Origin: Cobetia amphilecti
GTDB lineage: Bacteria > Pseudomonadota > Gammaproteobacteria > Pseudomonadales > Halomonadaceae
Length of the DNA: 64,000 nt
NCBI RefSeq assembly: GCF_020217465.1
Contig: NZ_CP084115.1
Coordinates: 1,798,001 to 1,862,000 of the forward strand
Direction of reading: 5' to 3'
Below the pieces are notes generated by a model. The model had not been told where the DNA came from. It saw only the letters and a program-made list of their open reading frames with translations, and did no database searches. Positions within the stretch are counted from its first letter, which is position 1. Each line of letters starts with the position of its first letter. Position numbers and translations under genes: made by a program. Shown piece after piece: positions 8,731-16,575 of this stretch.

Positions 8731-9920
8731 GCGCGACGACCTGTGACAGCCCGGCCAGCCTTGCCACGCTGCCCTTTGCAGAGTGGACGGCCGCCGCCTG
8801 CTTCACGGCGCTGACGCCGTCGCGCCAGTGCCTGAGCGAGGCGCTACTGTTCGAGGTGGATGACTTTCGCCTGTGCGTGAAGACGGACATGCCACGGCTG
8901 CTGCAACGTCTGGCGACATATTTTCGCCATTGCGCGCGCATTGTGGCGCTCGACAATGTGCCGAGGGGAGCCAGGCTCGTGCATGTGCTCGAGGCGCCGG
9001 CCCTCAAGGACACGCCAGCGGCAGCGAGACTCGGCATCGTGCCCGAGGCCTTCGTCGATTGGATGCCGGAGCCCGGCAAGACACGCCGCAAGGACGCCAT
9101 TATCGACCTGGCCGACGGGCGCCTGATTCACAAGGTGCGCACGGGCATGGCCTTTCTGCGCAGCAACGACCACAACCTGGCGTTCGGGCCCTGTGAAGAC
9201 AATGAAAGCCAGGTGATCAACTTCCTGCTCAATCTGCACATGTCGCATCTGCAGCAGAATGACGGCTTGATCTGTCACGCATCGGCGCTGTCGAAGGGCG
9301 ATCGCGCGGTGGCCATCGCCGCCTTCTCCGGCGGCGGCAAGTCCACCACCATGGTGAAGGCGCTCGACAATCCCGAGTTCGACTTCATCAGCAATGACCG
9401 GCTGTTCCTGGACCGCCCCGGGCGGGAGGGAACGCTGCGTGCCCGCGGCGTCGCCAAGTTGCCACGCATCAATCCCGGCACCATGCTCAACAATCCGCGT
9501 CTGCGCCCGCTGCTGGACCCCGCACGTATCGCAGGCTATGAAGCGATGCCGCAAGAAGCGCTGTGGGATCTCGAAGAGAAGCACGATCTGATCATCGAGG
9601 ACGTCTACGGCCCCGGGCGTATCCGCGCCAGTGGCGAGCTTGCAGCCATGGTGATACTCAACTGGACGCGCGGCAGCGAGGCGCCACTCGAGGTGCGCGA
9701 GGTCGAGGTCAGCCGCAGCGAAGCGCTGATACGCGCGGTGATGAAGACACCGGGGCCCTTCCACCAGCAGCGGGATGGCCGTTTCGTGCCCAATGGCGCA
9801 AGCCTTGATCCCGCGCCGTATCTGGAGCGCCTGGCGGCAACCCGCGTGCTTGAGGTGACCGGGCGCGTGGACTTCGCCGCGCTGGTCGAGAACCACCTGA
9901 CCCCCTTGCTGGAGGCTTGA
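8727..9920 (+). CDS. HprK-related kinase B
   Basis: A 397-residue protein with a Walker A loop SGGGKST at residues 201-207 and a following FISNDRLFL segment that matches the HPr kinase/phosphorylase fold. The N-terminal 190 residues do not resemble HprK and probably bind the target. I recognise it as HprK-related kinase B, a family reported only with the ATP-grasp and amphi-Trp proteins of the GAK system. The start ATG overlaps the ATP-grasp stop (ATGA). Its phosphoryl acceptor is unknown; no HPr gene is nearby. Confidence 0.82.
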   Translation: MSATTCDSPASLATLPFAEWTAAACFTALTPSRQCLSEALLFEVDDFRLCVKTDMPRLLQRLATYFRHCARIVALDNVPRGARLVHVLEAPALKDTPAAARLGIVPEAFVDWMPEPGKTRRKDAIIDLADGRLIHKVRTGMAFLRSNDHNLAFGPCEDNESQVINFLLNLHMSHLQQNDGLICHASALSKGDRAVAIAAFSGGGKSTTMVKALDNPEFDFISNDRLFLDRPGREGTLRARGVAKLPRINPGTMLNNPRLRPLLDPARIAGYEAMPQEALWDLEEKHDLIIEDVYGPGRIRASGELAAMVILNWTRGSEAPLEVREVEVSRSEALIRAVMKTPGPFHQQRDGRFVPNGASLDPAPYLERLAATRVLEVTGRVDFAALVENHLTPLLEA

Positions 9921-9922
9921 AC

Positions 9923-10915
9923 ATGCGTCGTGAACTGCTGTTGATGCGCCACGGAAAGTCGGACTGGTCAGTGGCAGCTGACGACTTCCATCGACCCCTC
10001 AAGGAGCGCGGCAAGCGCGGCGCCCAGCGCATGGGGGCCTGGCTTGCCCAGGAGGCGCTGGTACCGGATGCCATCCTGAGCTCGCCGGCCCTTCGCGCGC
10101 GCGCCACGGCTGAAAAGTGCGTGAAGTCGATGGGCCTCGGCGTCGACATGATCGAGCTCAAGCCTGCGCTTTACTGCGAGGACGAGGCGCCGCTGCTCAA
10201 GACGGTGCGCGCCTGCCCGGACAGCGTGCAGCGACTGATGATCATCGGCCATAACCCGGCATTGGAAGATGCGCTGGTCTGGCTGACCGGCAAGCGGCCG
10301 CGTCCGCCCAAGGAGACCAAGCTGCTGCCGACGGCGGCGGTGGTCAAGCTGACCTTCGAGGGGCGCTGGGAAGACCTGCGCTCCGGTCAGATGAGCCTGG
10401 AGCTGATCCAGCGCGTGCGTGCCTTGCCGGATGGCTTCCCCTGGCCATTCCCGGCCGGTGAGGAGCGCCGCGAACGCCCCGCCTATTACTACCGTCAATC
10501 GGCCGTCCTGCCCTGTCGTCTGCAGGGGGAAGGCGAAGATGCCCAGTGGGAGGTGCTGCTGATCGGCTCTTCCTCCAATCGTCACTGGAGCCTGCCCAAG
10601 GGGATCGTCGAGCCGGGCATGAGTCCGCTTGAGTCCGCGCTCAAGGAAGCCCGCGAGGAAGCGGGCATTGAGGCGGAGGCGCTGGACCACGCAGCGCTGG
10701 AATTCAGTTACGAGAAGTGGGGCGCTCCTGTCGCCGCTAGTCTGCACGCCGTGAGAGTCGTGCATGAGCAGGAAGAGAGCGAGCGGGAGGAGCCGCATCG
10801 CAGTCGGCGCTGGGTGGCGGCGGAGGTCGTGCCGAGCCTGTTGAAGAACCACGAGATGGGGCACGCCGCCATGGCGCTGCTGGCACGGCTTGAGCAGTCG
10901 CGCCAGGCGACGTGA
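9923..10915 (+). CDS. SixA-like histidine phosphatase fused to a Nudix hydrolase
   Basis: A 330-residue two-domain protein. Residues 1-165 are a short histidine phosphatase of the SixA type: RHG at 9-11, SSPALRARATA at 53-63 and the second histidine in IGHNP at H110. Residues about 185-325 are a Nudix hydrolase whose box runs from G227 to I249 with the REEAG core intact. SixA removes phosphate from phosphohistidine; Nudix enzymes split nucleoside or inositol polyphosphates. The start ATG 9923 has GGAGG 7 nt upstream and lies 2 bp after the kinase stop, so it belongs to the same operon. Both active sites look complete. Confidence 0.88.
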   Translation: MRRELLLMRHGKSDWSVAADDFHRPLKERGKRGAQRMGAWLAQEALVPDAILSSPALRARATAEKCVKSMGLGVDMIELKPALYCEDEAPLLKTVRACPDSVQRLMIIGHNPALEDALVWLTGKRPRPPKETKLLPTAAVVKLTFEGRWEDLRSGQMSLELIQRVRALPDGFPWPFPAGEERRERPAYYYRQSAVLPCRLQGEGEDAQWEVLLIGSSSNRHWSLPKGIVEPGMSPLESALKEAREEAGIEAEALDHAALEFSYEKWGAPVAASLHAVRVVHEQEESEREEPHRSRRWVAAEVVPSLLKNHEMGHAAMALLARLEQSRQAT

Positions 10916-10936
10916 GTGCGGGAGACTGGCGCCTTT

Positions 10937-10963
10937 AGCTCCATCAGCTCCATAAGCTCCATT
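10937..10963. repeat. 9-bp tandem repeat, 3 copies (AGCTCCATN)
   Basis: Three units AGCTCCATC, AGCTCCATA and AGCTCCATT are consecutive in the gap between the SixA-Nudix gene and the next phosphatase. They are flanked on both sides by TGGCGCC, which could close a hairpin around them. Confidence 0.75.
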
Positions 10964-11050
10964 GGCGCCACTAGCACCGTACGAGGCGACGCATGGCGAG
11001 GACCGCCAGCATGAATCAATACCGAGTGAAGACGGGAAGAGCGACGGCCG

Positions 11051-11791
11051 ATGACTGATGAACCGACAATTCGACGTGTGGCATTGATTCGTCATGCCGA
11101 TTATCACCAGCAGATTGATACCCCGAGCGCGCTGCAGCCGTTTCCCTTGACCCGTCGCGGTGAGCGTCAGGCGCGTGAGGGAGCCGAGGAAGTGCTGACG
11201 CTGTGTCAGGCACATGGCTGGCAACCGGCCAGCACGGTACATGCCTCCAGCCTGTTGCGTGCCTGGCAGACGGCGCAGGTGATGAACGAGGTCATGGGTG
11301 ACAGGACAGAGCGTGAGTTCTCGCTCATGGCACATGATGCCCTGTGGGAGCGCAGTCTGGGCAGCGCCGCCAATCTGACCACGGCACAGATCGCCGAAGC
11401 GGTGCGTCATGACCCGCGCGTGGATTTCCTGCCGGCCGACTGGAAATCCAACAGCCACTTTCGCCTGCCGCTGCCGGGAGCTGAATCCCTGATGCAGGCC
11501 GGTCAGCGGGTGGCCGACTTCATTGCTTCGCTACCGGCTTCCTCAACACCTTCTGTCTCGGCTCCCACATCCCCCCCCACATCGGGCGCCACGCTGACGC
11601 TGGTCGTCGGCCATGGCGCAGCGCTGCGCCATGCGGCGCATCTGCTGGGCGTGCTGGACTTCGACCAGATTGCCGGGCTGAGCATGCACCATGCGCGGCC
11701 GGTGGTCATCGAGGAAACTCCGCCTGGGTCATGGCGGCATGTGGCTGGCGAGTGGAAGGTGCGCCAGCGTCACGAGCCCGCGCAGGACTGA
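11051..11791 (+). CDS. Histidine phosphatase superfamily protein (RHA variant)
   Basis: A 246-residue phosphoglycerate-mutase-like protein. The catalytic loop reads LIRHADYH, so the usual RHG is RHA. The second arginine region is SSLLRAWQTAQ and the second catalytic histidine is in VVGHGAALRHA. A Ser/Thr/Pro-rich loop (about residues 162-180) interrupts the domain. The ribosome site upstream of 11051 is weak. It continues the phosphatase theme of the operon upstream from which it is separated by a 135-bp gap with a small repeat. The substrate is unknown. Confidence 0.8.
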   Translation: MTDEPTIRRVALIRHADYHQQIDTPSALQPFPLTRRGERQAREGAEEVLTLCQAHGWQPASTVHASSLLRAWQTAQVMNEVMGDRTEREFSLMAHDALWERSLGSAANLTTAQIAEAVRHDPRVDFLPADWKSNSHFRLPLPGAESLMQAGQRVADFIASLPASSTPSVSAPTSPPTSGATLTLVVGHGAALRHAAHLLGVLDFDQIAGLSMHHARPVVIEETPPGSWRHVAGEWKVRQRHEPAQD

Positions 11792-11910
11792 GTTGGCGGC
11801 CAGCCGGCGGGGTACTGAAGTGCAGAGAGCGGGCGGGGTGCTGGAGAGCAGGGGATGGGCGGAGTCATTGACAGCAGAGAAGCAGGCCAGCGCATCAGCG
11901 TGATACGGGC

Positions 11911-11950
11911 CTGTCATCTTTCTGTGATCAAACGGTCATAAGCTTGTCGC
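11911..11950 (+). promoter_or_regulatory. Pho box (PhoB-binding direct repeats)
   Basis: Four 7-bp elements lie in perfect 11-bp register: CTGTCAT (11911), CTGTGAT (11922), CGGTCAT (11933), TTGTCGC (11944), each separated by 4 A/T-leaning bases. This matches the PhoB consensus CTGTCAT-N4 repeated. It stands 121 bp upstream of the metallophosphatase start. Confidence 0.8.
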
Positions 11951-12070
11951 CCTGTGCCCGTGACCTCATTCCACATTCCCCCGGATGGGCCCCAAGGAGC
12001 GGCAAGGCGCTTGCTTGCCACAAGCCGGTGAGTTCAACGAGGCAAGCAGATGCCACAAGGAGATAGCCCA

Positions 12071-13363
12071 ATGACCCTCAGTCCCCCCATGAGCGACGCC
12101 GTACCGCGTTACCGAGGCCCGACGCGTTATCTCAAGGCGCTACCCAGTCACGCGGCTCAGTGGCCCGAGACACATCAGCACCTGCGCGCCGGTGACAAGG
12201 TGTCCCGCGCCGCTCGCAAGCTGGGCAGCAAGGACTGGCCACGCCGCGATGTCATCTTCATCTCCGATGCGCATGCCGACGCGGAAGCCTTCATCGCATC
12301 TCTGGTGGCCAGTGGCGGTGTGCGCCTGACCTCGCGGGACCACCTGGTATTGACGGCGCGGGGCAAGCGCAGCGTCTTCGTCATCGGCGGTGATTGCCTC
12401 GACAAGGGCCCCAGCAATCTGGAGCTGCTGGAAGCCCTGCGCACCTTGATGCGCAGCGGGGCGCGTCTCAAGTTGCTGGCGGGCAATCACGACATGCGGC
12501 TGATGCTGGCGCTGATGCGGCTGAGTCATGATGATTCGGCGCGTACTGATCATCTGTTCGTGCGCATGGGCGCCAAGGGGCTGGCGCTGCTCAAGGAAGT
12601 CTTCGATCACTACCTGGCGGACAGACCGCGGGCGATGAAGAGCATTCCCTCGCGAAGTGAGTGTCGTCGGCGCCTGTACCCGGGGCCGGACTGGGCGGAG
12701 CAGTTTCGCAAATCGGCAGGCCATGTGCTCAAGGGGGAGGCGCTGGAGAAGGAGATCACTCGCCTGAGCGCCAAGGCCGATGGCTTCGAGCATGCCTGTG
12801 AGAAACACGGTCTCTCGTTGCGCCAGACCTATGCCGCCGCGCTCAAGGCCCACGAGCTGTTTCTCAAGCCCGGCGGGCGCTTTGCCTGGTTCTTCGACGA
12901 GATGCGCCTTGCCTATCGCAGTGGCGCCTTCCTGCATGTCCATGCAGGCGTGGATGATGCCTTCGCCAGACGACTCGGCCGCCAGAAGGTCTCGCAGGTC
13001 AATCAGGAATTCCGGCGCATCCTGCGCGAAGACCCGTTCACCTTCTATTACGGTGAGCTGGCCAATGTACTGCGCACCAAATATCGCAAGAGCGACATGG
13101 TGCTGAGCGCCGCAGGCGTCAAGCGCCTGCACAAGGTTGGCATTCGTGCCGTGATGCATGGTCACGTCAATCATCAGGCGGGCCAGCAGCTGGGCTGGCG
13201 CCACGGCCTTCTGCATATCGAGGGCGACGTCACCCTGGATCGTAATTCACGCCGCAAGGAAGGGCTGGATGGCGTGGGCATGGGGGCGACGCTGATAGAA
13301 GCCTGTGGACGCATCGTCGGCATCAGCAATGACCATCCCGAGGTCAAGGTCTACGCGCCCTGA
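12071..13363 (+). CDS. Calcineurin-like metallophosphoesterase
   Basis: A 430-residue hydrolase with all metal-site blocks: SDAHAD (D66, H68), GGDCLDKG (about 107-113), AGNHD (137-141) and the C-terminal HGHVNH with GH at about 364-365. The stretch between about 190 and 300 is a long helical insert not found in small family members. ATG 12071 is preferred over 12050 because AAGGAG ends 8 nt before it. The Pho box upstream predicts induction on phosphate starvation. The amphi-Trp gene follows 20 bp downstream, so both are probably cotranscribed. Substrate unknown; no signal peptide, hence cytoplasmic. Confidence 0.85.
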   Translation: MTLSPPMSDAVPRYRGPTRYLKALPSHAAQWPETHQHLRAGDKVSRAARKLGSKDWPRRDVIFISDAHADAEAFIASLVASGGVRLTSRDHLVLTARGKRSVFVIGGDCLDKGPSNLELLEALRTLMRSGARLKLLAGNHDMRLMLALMRLSHDDSARTDHLFVRMGAKGLALLKEVFDHYLADRPRAMKSIPSRSECRRRLYPGPDWAEQFRKSAGHVLKGEALEKEITRLSAKADGFEHACEKHGLSLRQTYAAALKAHELFLKPGGRFAWFFDEMRLAYRSGAFLHVHAGVDDAFARRLGRQKVSQVNQEFRRILREDPFTFYYGELANVLRTKYRKSDMVLSAAGVKRLHKVGIRAVMHGHVNHQAGQQLGWRHGLLHIEGDVTLDRNSRRKEGLDGVGMGATLIEACGRIVGISNDHPEVKVYAP

Positions 13364-13383
13364 AACACGCACAGGAGAGGCAG

Positions 13384-13665
13384 GTGAAAGACGACAAGCA
13401 GGACAAGTCGCTGTTCCGACATGAATCATTGCAGTCCATCGATGGCGTTCAGGACATTCTCAAGGCCATCATCAAGGGGCTGGGCAAGGGGCTGCTGTCA
13501 TTTCGCGATGAGGACGGCGAGATTCGGCTGGCACCGCGCGGCCTGATGACCCTCAAGGTCACGGCGCGGCGAGAGGATGATCATCATCGCCTCGATATTC
13601 GCCTGTCATGGCATGCCAAGCCCGGCGCCAAGCGCAACAAGACGCTCAAGGTTCTCGATGAGTGA
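13384..13665 (+). CDS. Amphi-Trp domain protein (GAK-associated)
   Basis: A 93-residue acidic/basic protein with the amphi-Trp pattern: a helical N-terminal part (ILKAIIKGLGKGLLSF), then alternating beta strands (TLKVTARRED, LDIRLSWHAK) ending in the conserved tryptophan. It starts at GTG 13384 with AGGAG 6 nt upstream. In other genomes this small domain sits beside the GAK ATP-grasp and HprK-related kinase genes and is a plausible target of those enzymes, but this is inference. It lies 20 bp behind the metallophosphatase and probably shares its Pho-regulated transcript. Confidence 0.8.
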   Translation: MKDDKQDKSLFRHESLQSIDGVQDILKAIIKGLGKGLLSFRDEDGEIRLAPRGLMTLKVTARREDDHHRLDIRLSWHAKPGAKRNKTLKVLDE

Positions 13666-13683
13666 GAGCAGCGTGCGCTGGCA

Positions 13684-13697
13684 TTGATCCAGATCAA
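13684..13697. promoter_or_regulatory. Perfect Anr/FNR-type box
   Basis: TTGAT-CCAG-ATCAA is an exact match to the TTGATNNNNATCAA consensus of oxygen-responsive FNR/Anr. It lies 127-140 bp upstream of the beta-lactamase start and just after the amphi-Trp stop. Function as an activator site depends on a promoter near 13720-13735, which I cannot define firmly. Confidence 0.55.
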
Positions 13698-13823
13698 GTC
13701 TCTGCCAGTCCGCGGCCCGTAGTGAGATGGCCGGCATACCCGCGCTTAAGCGGCTATGGTACATGTAGCATGCTGCATATTGGTTGTGTCTGCTGCGACA
13801 CGACCGCTCCCCATGATCAGGAC

Positions 13824-14828
13824 ATGTCATTGATGCCTTCATCCCCTCAGCGCCTGTGCGGTGCCGATCACCGCTCGTCTCCATTGCACTCTTCCAGCCT
13901 TGCGGTAAAGCTTGCTGTCAGGCCTTCAAGGTGCTGGAAACAGTGGCTGGCCGCCGCCGCGCTTGCCTGTCTGCCGCTGGGCGCTCAGGCCGCAGACGAT
14001 GCGTTGGCCGCTGACAAGCCGCTCTCGGCGTCGGCCATTCAGGCCATCGAATCAGAGGTCGGCGCGCGAATCGGTGTCACCGTTCTGGATACCGCCGATG
14101 GCACCCGTTTCAGCTGGCGGGGGGATGAGCGCTTCCCCATGAGCAGCACCTTCAAGGTGCTGGCCTGTGGTCATATGCTCTCCCGGGTGGACGAAGGCCA
14201 GGAATCGTTGTCACGCAAGGTGGAGATTCGCCCGGCGGACCTCGTGACCTATTCCCCCATCACCGAGAACCACACCCGGGATGGAGGCCTGACGCTCGAG
14301 GCGTTGTGCCATGCCACCATCACGACCAGCGACAATACCGCGGGCAACCTGATTCTCGACACCCTTGGCGGTCCTGCCGCACTGACGGCCTATCTGCGGC
14401 GCCTGGACGATGACAGCACGCGGCTGGATAGACGTGAAACGGCGCTCAATGAGGCCACTCCCGGTGACCCGCGCGATACCACCACGCCGCACGCGATGGC
14501 GGCTACCCTGCAGCGACTGCTGGTGGGGGATGCGCTGAGCGAGCCATCGCGCCTGGCTCTGCAGGGCTGGATGCTGGCCAACACCACCGGTGATGACAAG
14601 CTGCGGGCGGCCTTGCCCGATGACTGGCAGATCGCGGACAAGACCGGCGGCGGGGGGTATGGCACCAACAATGACGTTGCCATCCTGTGGCCGCCGTTGC
14701 GTGCCCCGTTGATCGTGGCGGTCTATCTGACCGAAAGCGAGGCGGAACTGGCAGCACGCAATGCCGCGATTGCCGATGTCGGGCGTCTGCTGGTCAAGGA
14801 AGTGCTGGAGGATGAGGCGAGTCGCTGA
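13824..14828 (+). CDS. bla: Class A beta-lactamase
   Basis: A serine beta-lactamase of 334 residues counted from 13824. It has STFK (catalytic serine) at 108-111, SDN at 169-171, the omega-loop Glu in NEATPGDPRD (E210) and KTG at 273-275. A hydrophobic signal stretch ends in LGAQA about residue 56, giving a mature enzyme of normal size. The leader is unusually long, so the true start is uncertain (13833 is also possible). It probably protects the cell from penicillins in the periplasm. No mobile element flanks it, so it looks chromosomal. I cannot name the subfamily. Confidence 0.88.
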   Translation: MSLMPSSPQRLCGADHRSSPLHSSSLAVKLAVRPSRCWKQWLAAAALACLPLGAQAADDALAADKPLSASAIQAIESEVGARIGVTVLDTADGTRFSWRGDERFPMSSTFKVLACGHMLSRVDEGQESLSRKVEIRPADLVTYSPITENHTRDGGLTLEALCHATITTSDNTAGNLILDTLGGPAALTAYLRRLDDDSTRLDRRETALNEATPGDPRDTTTPHAMAATLQRLLVGDALSEPSRLALQGWMLANTTGDDKLRAALPDDWQIADKTGGGGYGTNNDVAILWPPLRAPLIVAVYLTESEAELAARNAAIADVGRLLVKEVLEDEASR

Positions 14829-14850
14829 TGCTGAGGCGAGTCGCTGATGG
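14813..14850. repeat. 19-bp tandem duplication across the beta-lactamase 3' end
   Basis: TGAGGCGAGTCGCTGATGC and a copy differing only in the last base are adjacent. The first copy contains the stop codon of the beta-lactamase, so the duplication extends into the 3' untranslated region. Confidence 0.8.
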
Positions 14851-15043
14851 TGGGGCGCTGGCAGGGCGTGCGTGAAGCATGGGCAACTCAGCGTTGCCGT
14901 CATCACGGCCAGCTTGCGCTTGTGGCGCCTGCCCGGTGCCCGCATTGTGCTTGCACTGCATCGGCTTTGGCAGCACGGACCTTCTCGCCATGTTCGCGCC
15001 TGCGCCTTGCCGAACCCGCCCTGTCTGCCTCCAGAGGAACTCC

Positions 15044-16150
15044 ATGTCCACACTGTTTTCACCTCTCACCCTCGGCCCGCTCACGCTGGACAATCGCATC
15101 ATCATCGCGCCCATGTGTCAGTACTCCGCCGAGGAGGGCCAGATGCAGGCCTGGCATGATCAGCATCTTGGCAATCTCGCCCAGTCCGGAGCTGGGCTTC
15201 TGATCTTCGAAGCCAGCGCCGTTGCCCCGGAAGGGCGCATCACCCATGGCGATGTCGGACTCTACGATGAGGCATGCCAGCAAGCCATGCAGGGAGTTGT
15301 CGAGCGTATCCGCCGCTATTCACCGATGCCGCTGGCGGTGCAGATCGGTCATGCGGGACGCAAGGCATCCTGCCAGAAGCCCTGGGAGGGCGGTGCTGCC
15401 ATCGCGCCCGGCAACGACAATGGCTGGCAGGTACTTGCCCCCAGCGCGATTCCCTTCAGCGAAGGCGGGCCGCTCCCCGAGTCGATGAGTGGCGAGCAGA
15501 TCCGCCGCACCATCGCGGACTTCGTGGCGGCGGCACAGCGCGCCGTCGACATCGGCCTGGACGGCATCGAGCTGCATGCGGCGCATGGTTATCTGCTGCA
15601 CGAATTCCTGTCGCCGTTGAGCAATCAGCGCGACGATGACTACGGTGGCTCACTCGAGAACCGCATGCGTCTGACGCTAGAGGTCTTTGACGCCGTGCGG
15701 GCCGCGATCCCGCAGTACGTGATGCTGGGCATCCGGATCAGCGCGACGGACTGGGTCGAGGGCGGCTGGGACCTCGAGCAGAGCATCGAACTTGCCAAGG
15801 CGCTGGACCGTCGTGGCTGCCACTATCTGCATGTCTCCAGTGGCGGGCTCAGCGCGCAGCAGCAGATTCCGGTAGCGCCCAACTATCAGGTGCCGCACGC
15901 CGAGGCCCTGAAGGCGCAGGTGAAGATGCCGGTGATTGCCGTTGGCCTGATCACCGAGCCGCAGCAGGCCGAAGACCTGCTGGCAAACGAGCGTGCCGAT
16001 GCCATCGCGCTGGCGCGTGGCATCCTCTACGACCCGCGCTGGCCGTGGCACGCGGCCGCTGCGCTGGGTGACACCGTCAAGGCTGCGCCCCAGTACCTGC
16101 GTTGCCAGCCGCATGGCCTGAAGTCGCTGCTGGAGAATCAACAGGACTGA
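15044..16150 (+). CDS. NADH:flavin oxidoreductase, Old Yellow Enzyme family (YqjM type)
   Basis: A 368-residue FMN TIM-barrel ene-reductase. Recognisable blocks are the N-terminal IIIAPMCQYS (the cysteine of the YqjM subclass), VQIGHAGRKAS, the HAAHGYLLHEFLSP active-site segment with paired histidines, and the YGGSLENRMR signature. It reduces activated C=C bonds using NAD(P)H, often in detoxification. ATG 15044 has AGAGGA 5 nt upstream and matches the family N-terminus; longer in-frame starts have no ribosome site. A terminator hairpin follows at 16176. Confidence 0.9.
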   Translation: MSTLFSPLTLGPLTLDNRIIIAPMCQYSAEEGQMQAWHDQHLGNLAQSGAGLLIFEASAVAPEGRITHGDVGLYDEACQQAMQGVVERIRRYSPMPLAVQIGHAGRKASCQKPWEGGAAIAPGNDNGWQVLAPSAIPFSEGGPLPESMSGEQIRRTIADFVAAAQRAVDIGLDGIELHAAHGYLLHEFLSPLSNQRDDDYGGSLENRMRLTLEVFDAVRAAIPQYVMLGIRISATDWVEGGWDLEQSIELAKALDRRGCHYLHVSSGGLSAQQQIPVAPNYQVPHAEALKAQVKMPVIAVGLITEPQQAEDLLANERADAIALARGILYDPRWPWHAAAALGDTVKAAPQYLRCQPHGLKSLLENQQD

Positions 16151-16575
16151 GCCGTGTGAAGAGACATTGAGGATTGACGCCCGCGTTCACGAGCTCCCGC
16201 TCGCTGATCGCGGGCGTCTTGCTGTGCGAGGCTTGCCGTGAAGTTCTGGCTTTCCTTGACGTTCAGATTCGAGCGCGCCGGGCGCCTGACGCCATATCTT
16301 TCGTCTAACAAGAGCGCTGCCAGCGCATCACTCGAGTGCCGGATAGCGTGGCCTTGCGCCATCATGGGGGGTTCTGAAACGCGTCTTTGCGGCAATCGCG
16401 CCTGTTTCTCCTCACGCGCAGGGTGCAAGACTTGATGGCGTGATGGTGGGACGATGCCACCGATGATCAAGCGGACCCGCTGCCTGCCGTGGGGTGATGT
16501 TGCAGCGCGATACGCGCTTGATCCTGGCCGCCAGACCGTCTGGTGAATGTGACTTGAAAGACCAAGGGGGCGTGA
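16151..16575. other. Intergenic region, terminator then no recognised feature
   Basis: Apart from the hairpin at 16176-16218 I see no gene, repeat or convincing operator in these 425 bases. Open frames here on either strand lack ribosome sites and family likeness. Confidence 0.5.
16176..16218 (+). terminator. Terminator-like hairpin after the OYE gene
   Basis: GACGCCCGCG (16176-16185) pairs with CGCGGGCGTC (16209-16218), and a smaller hairpin can form inside the 23-nt loop. It is followed by TT only, so termination may be weak. Confidence 0.55.

Noticed and set aside
9968-11458. A 496-codon open frame on the minus strand
   Set aside because: It lies opposite two well-supported phosphatase genes and crosses the gap between them. 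It has no family motif or ribosome site; long antisense frames are expected in GC-rich genes.
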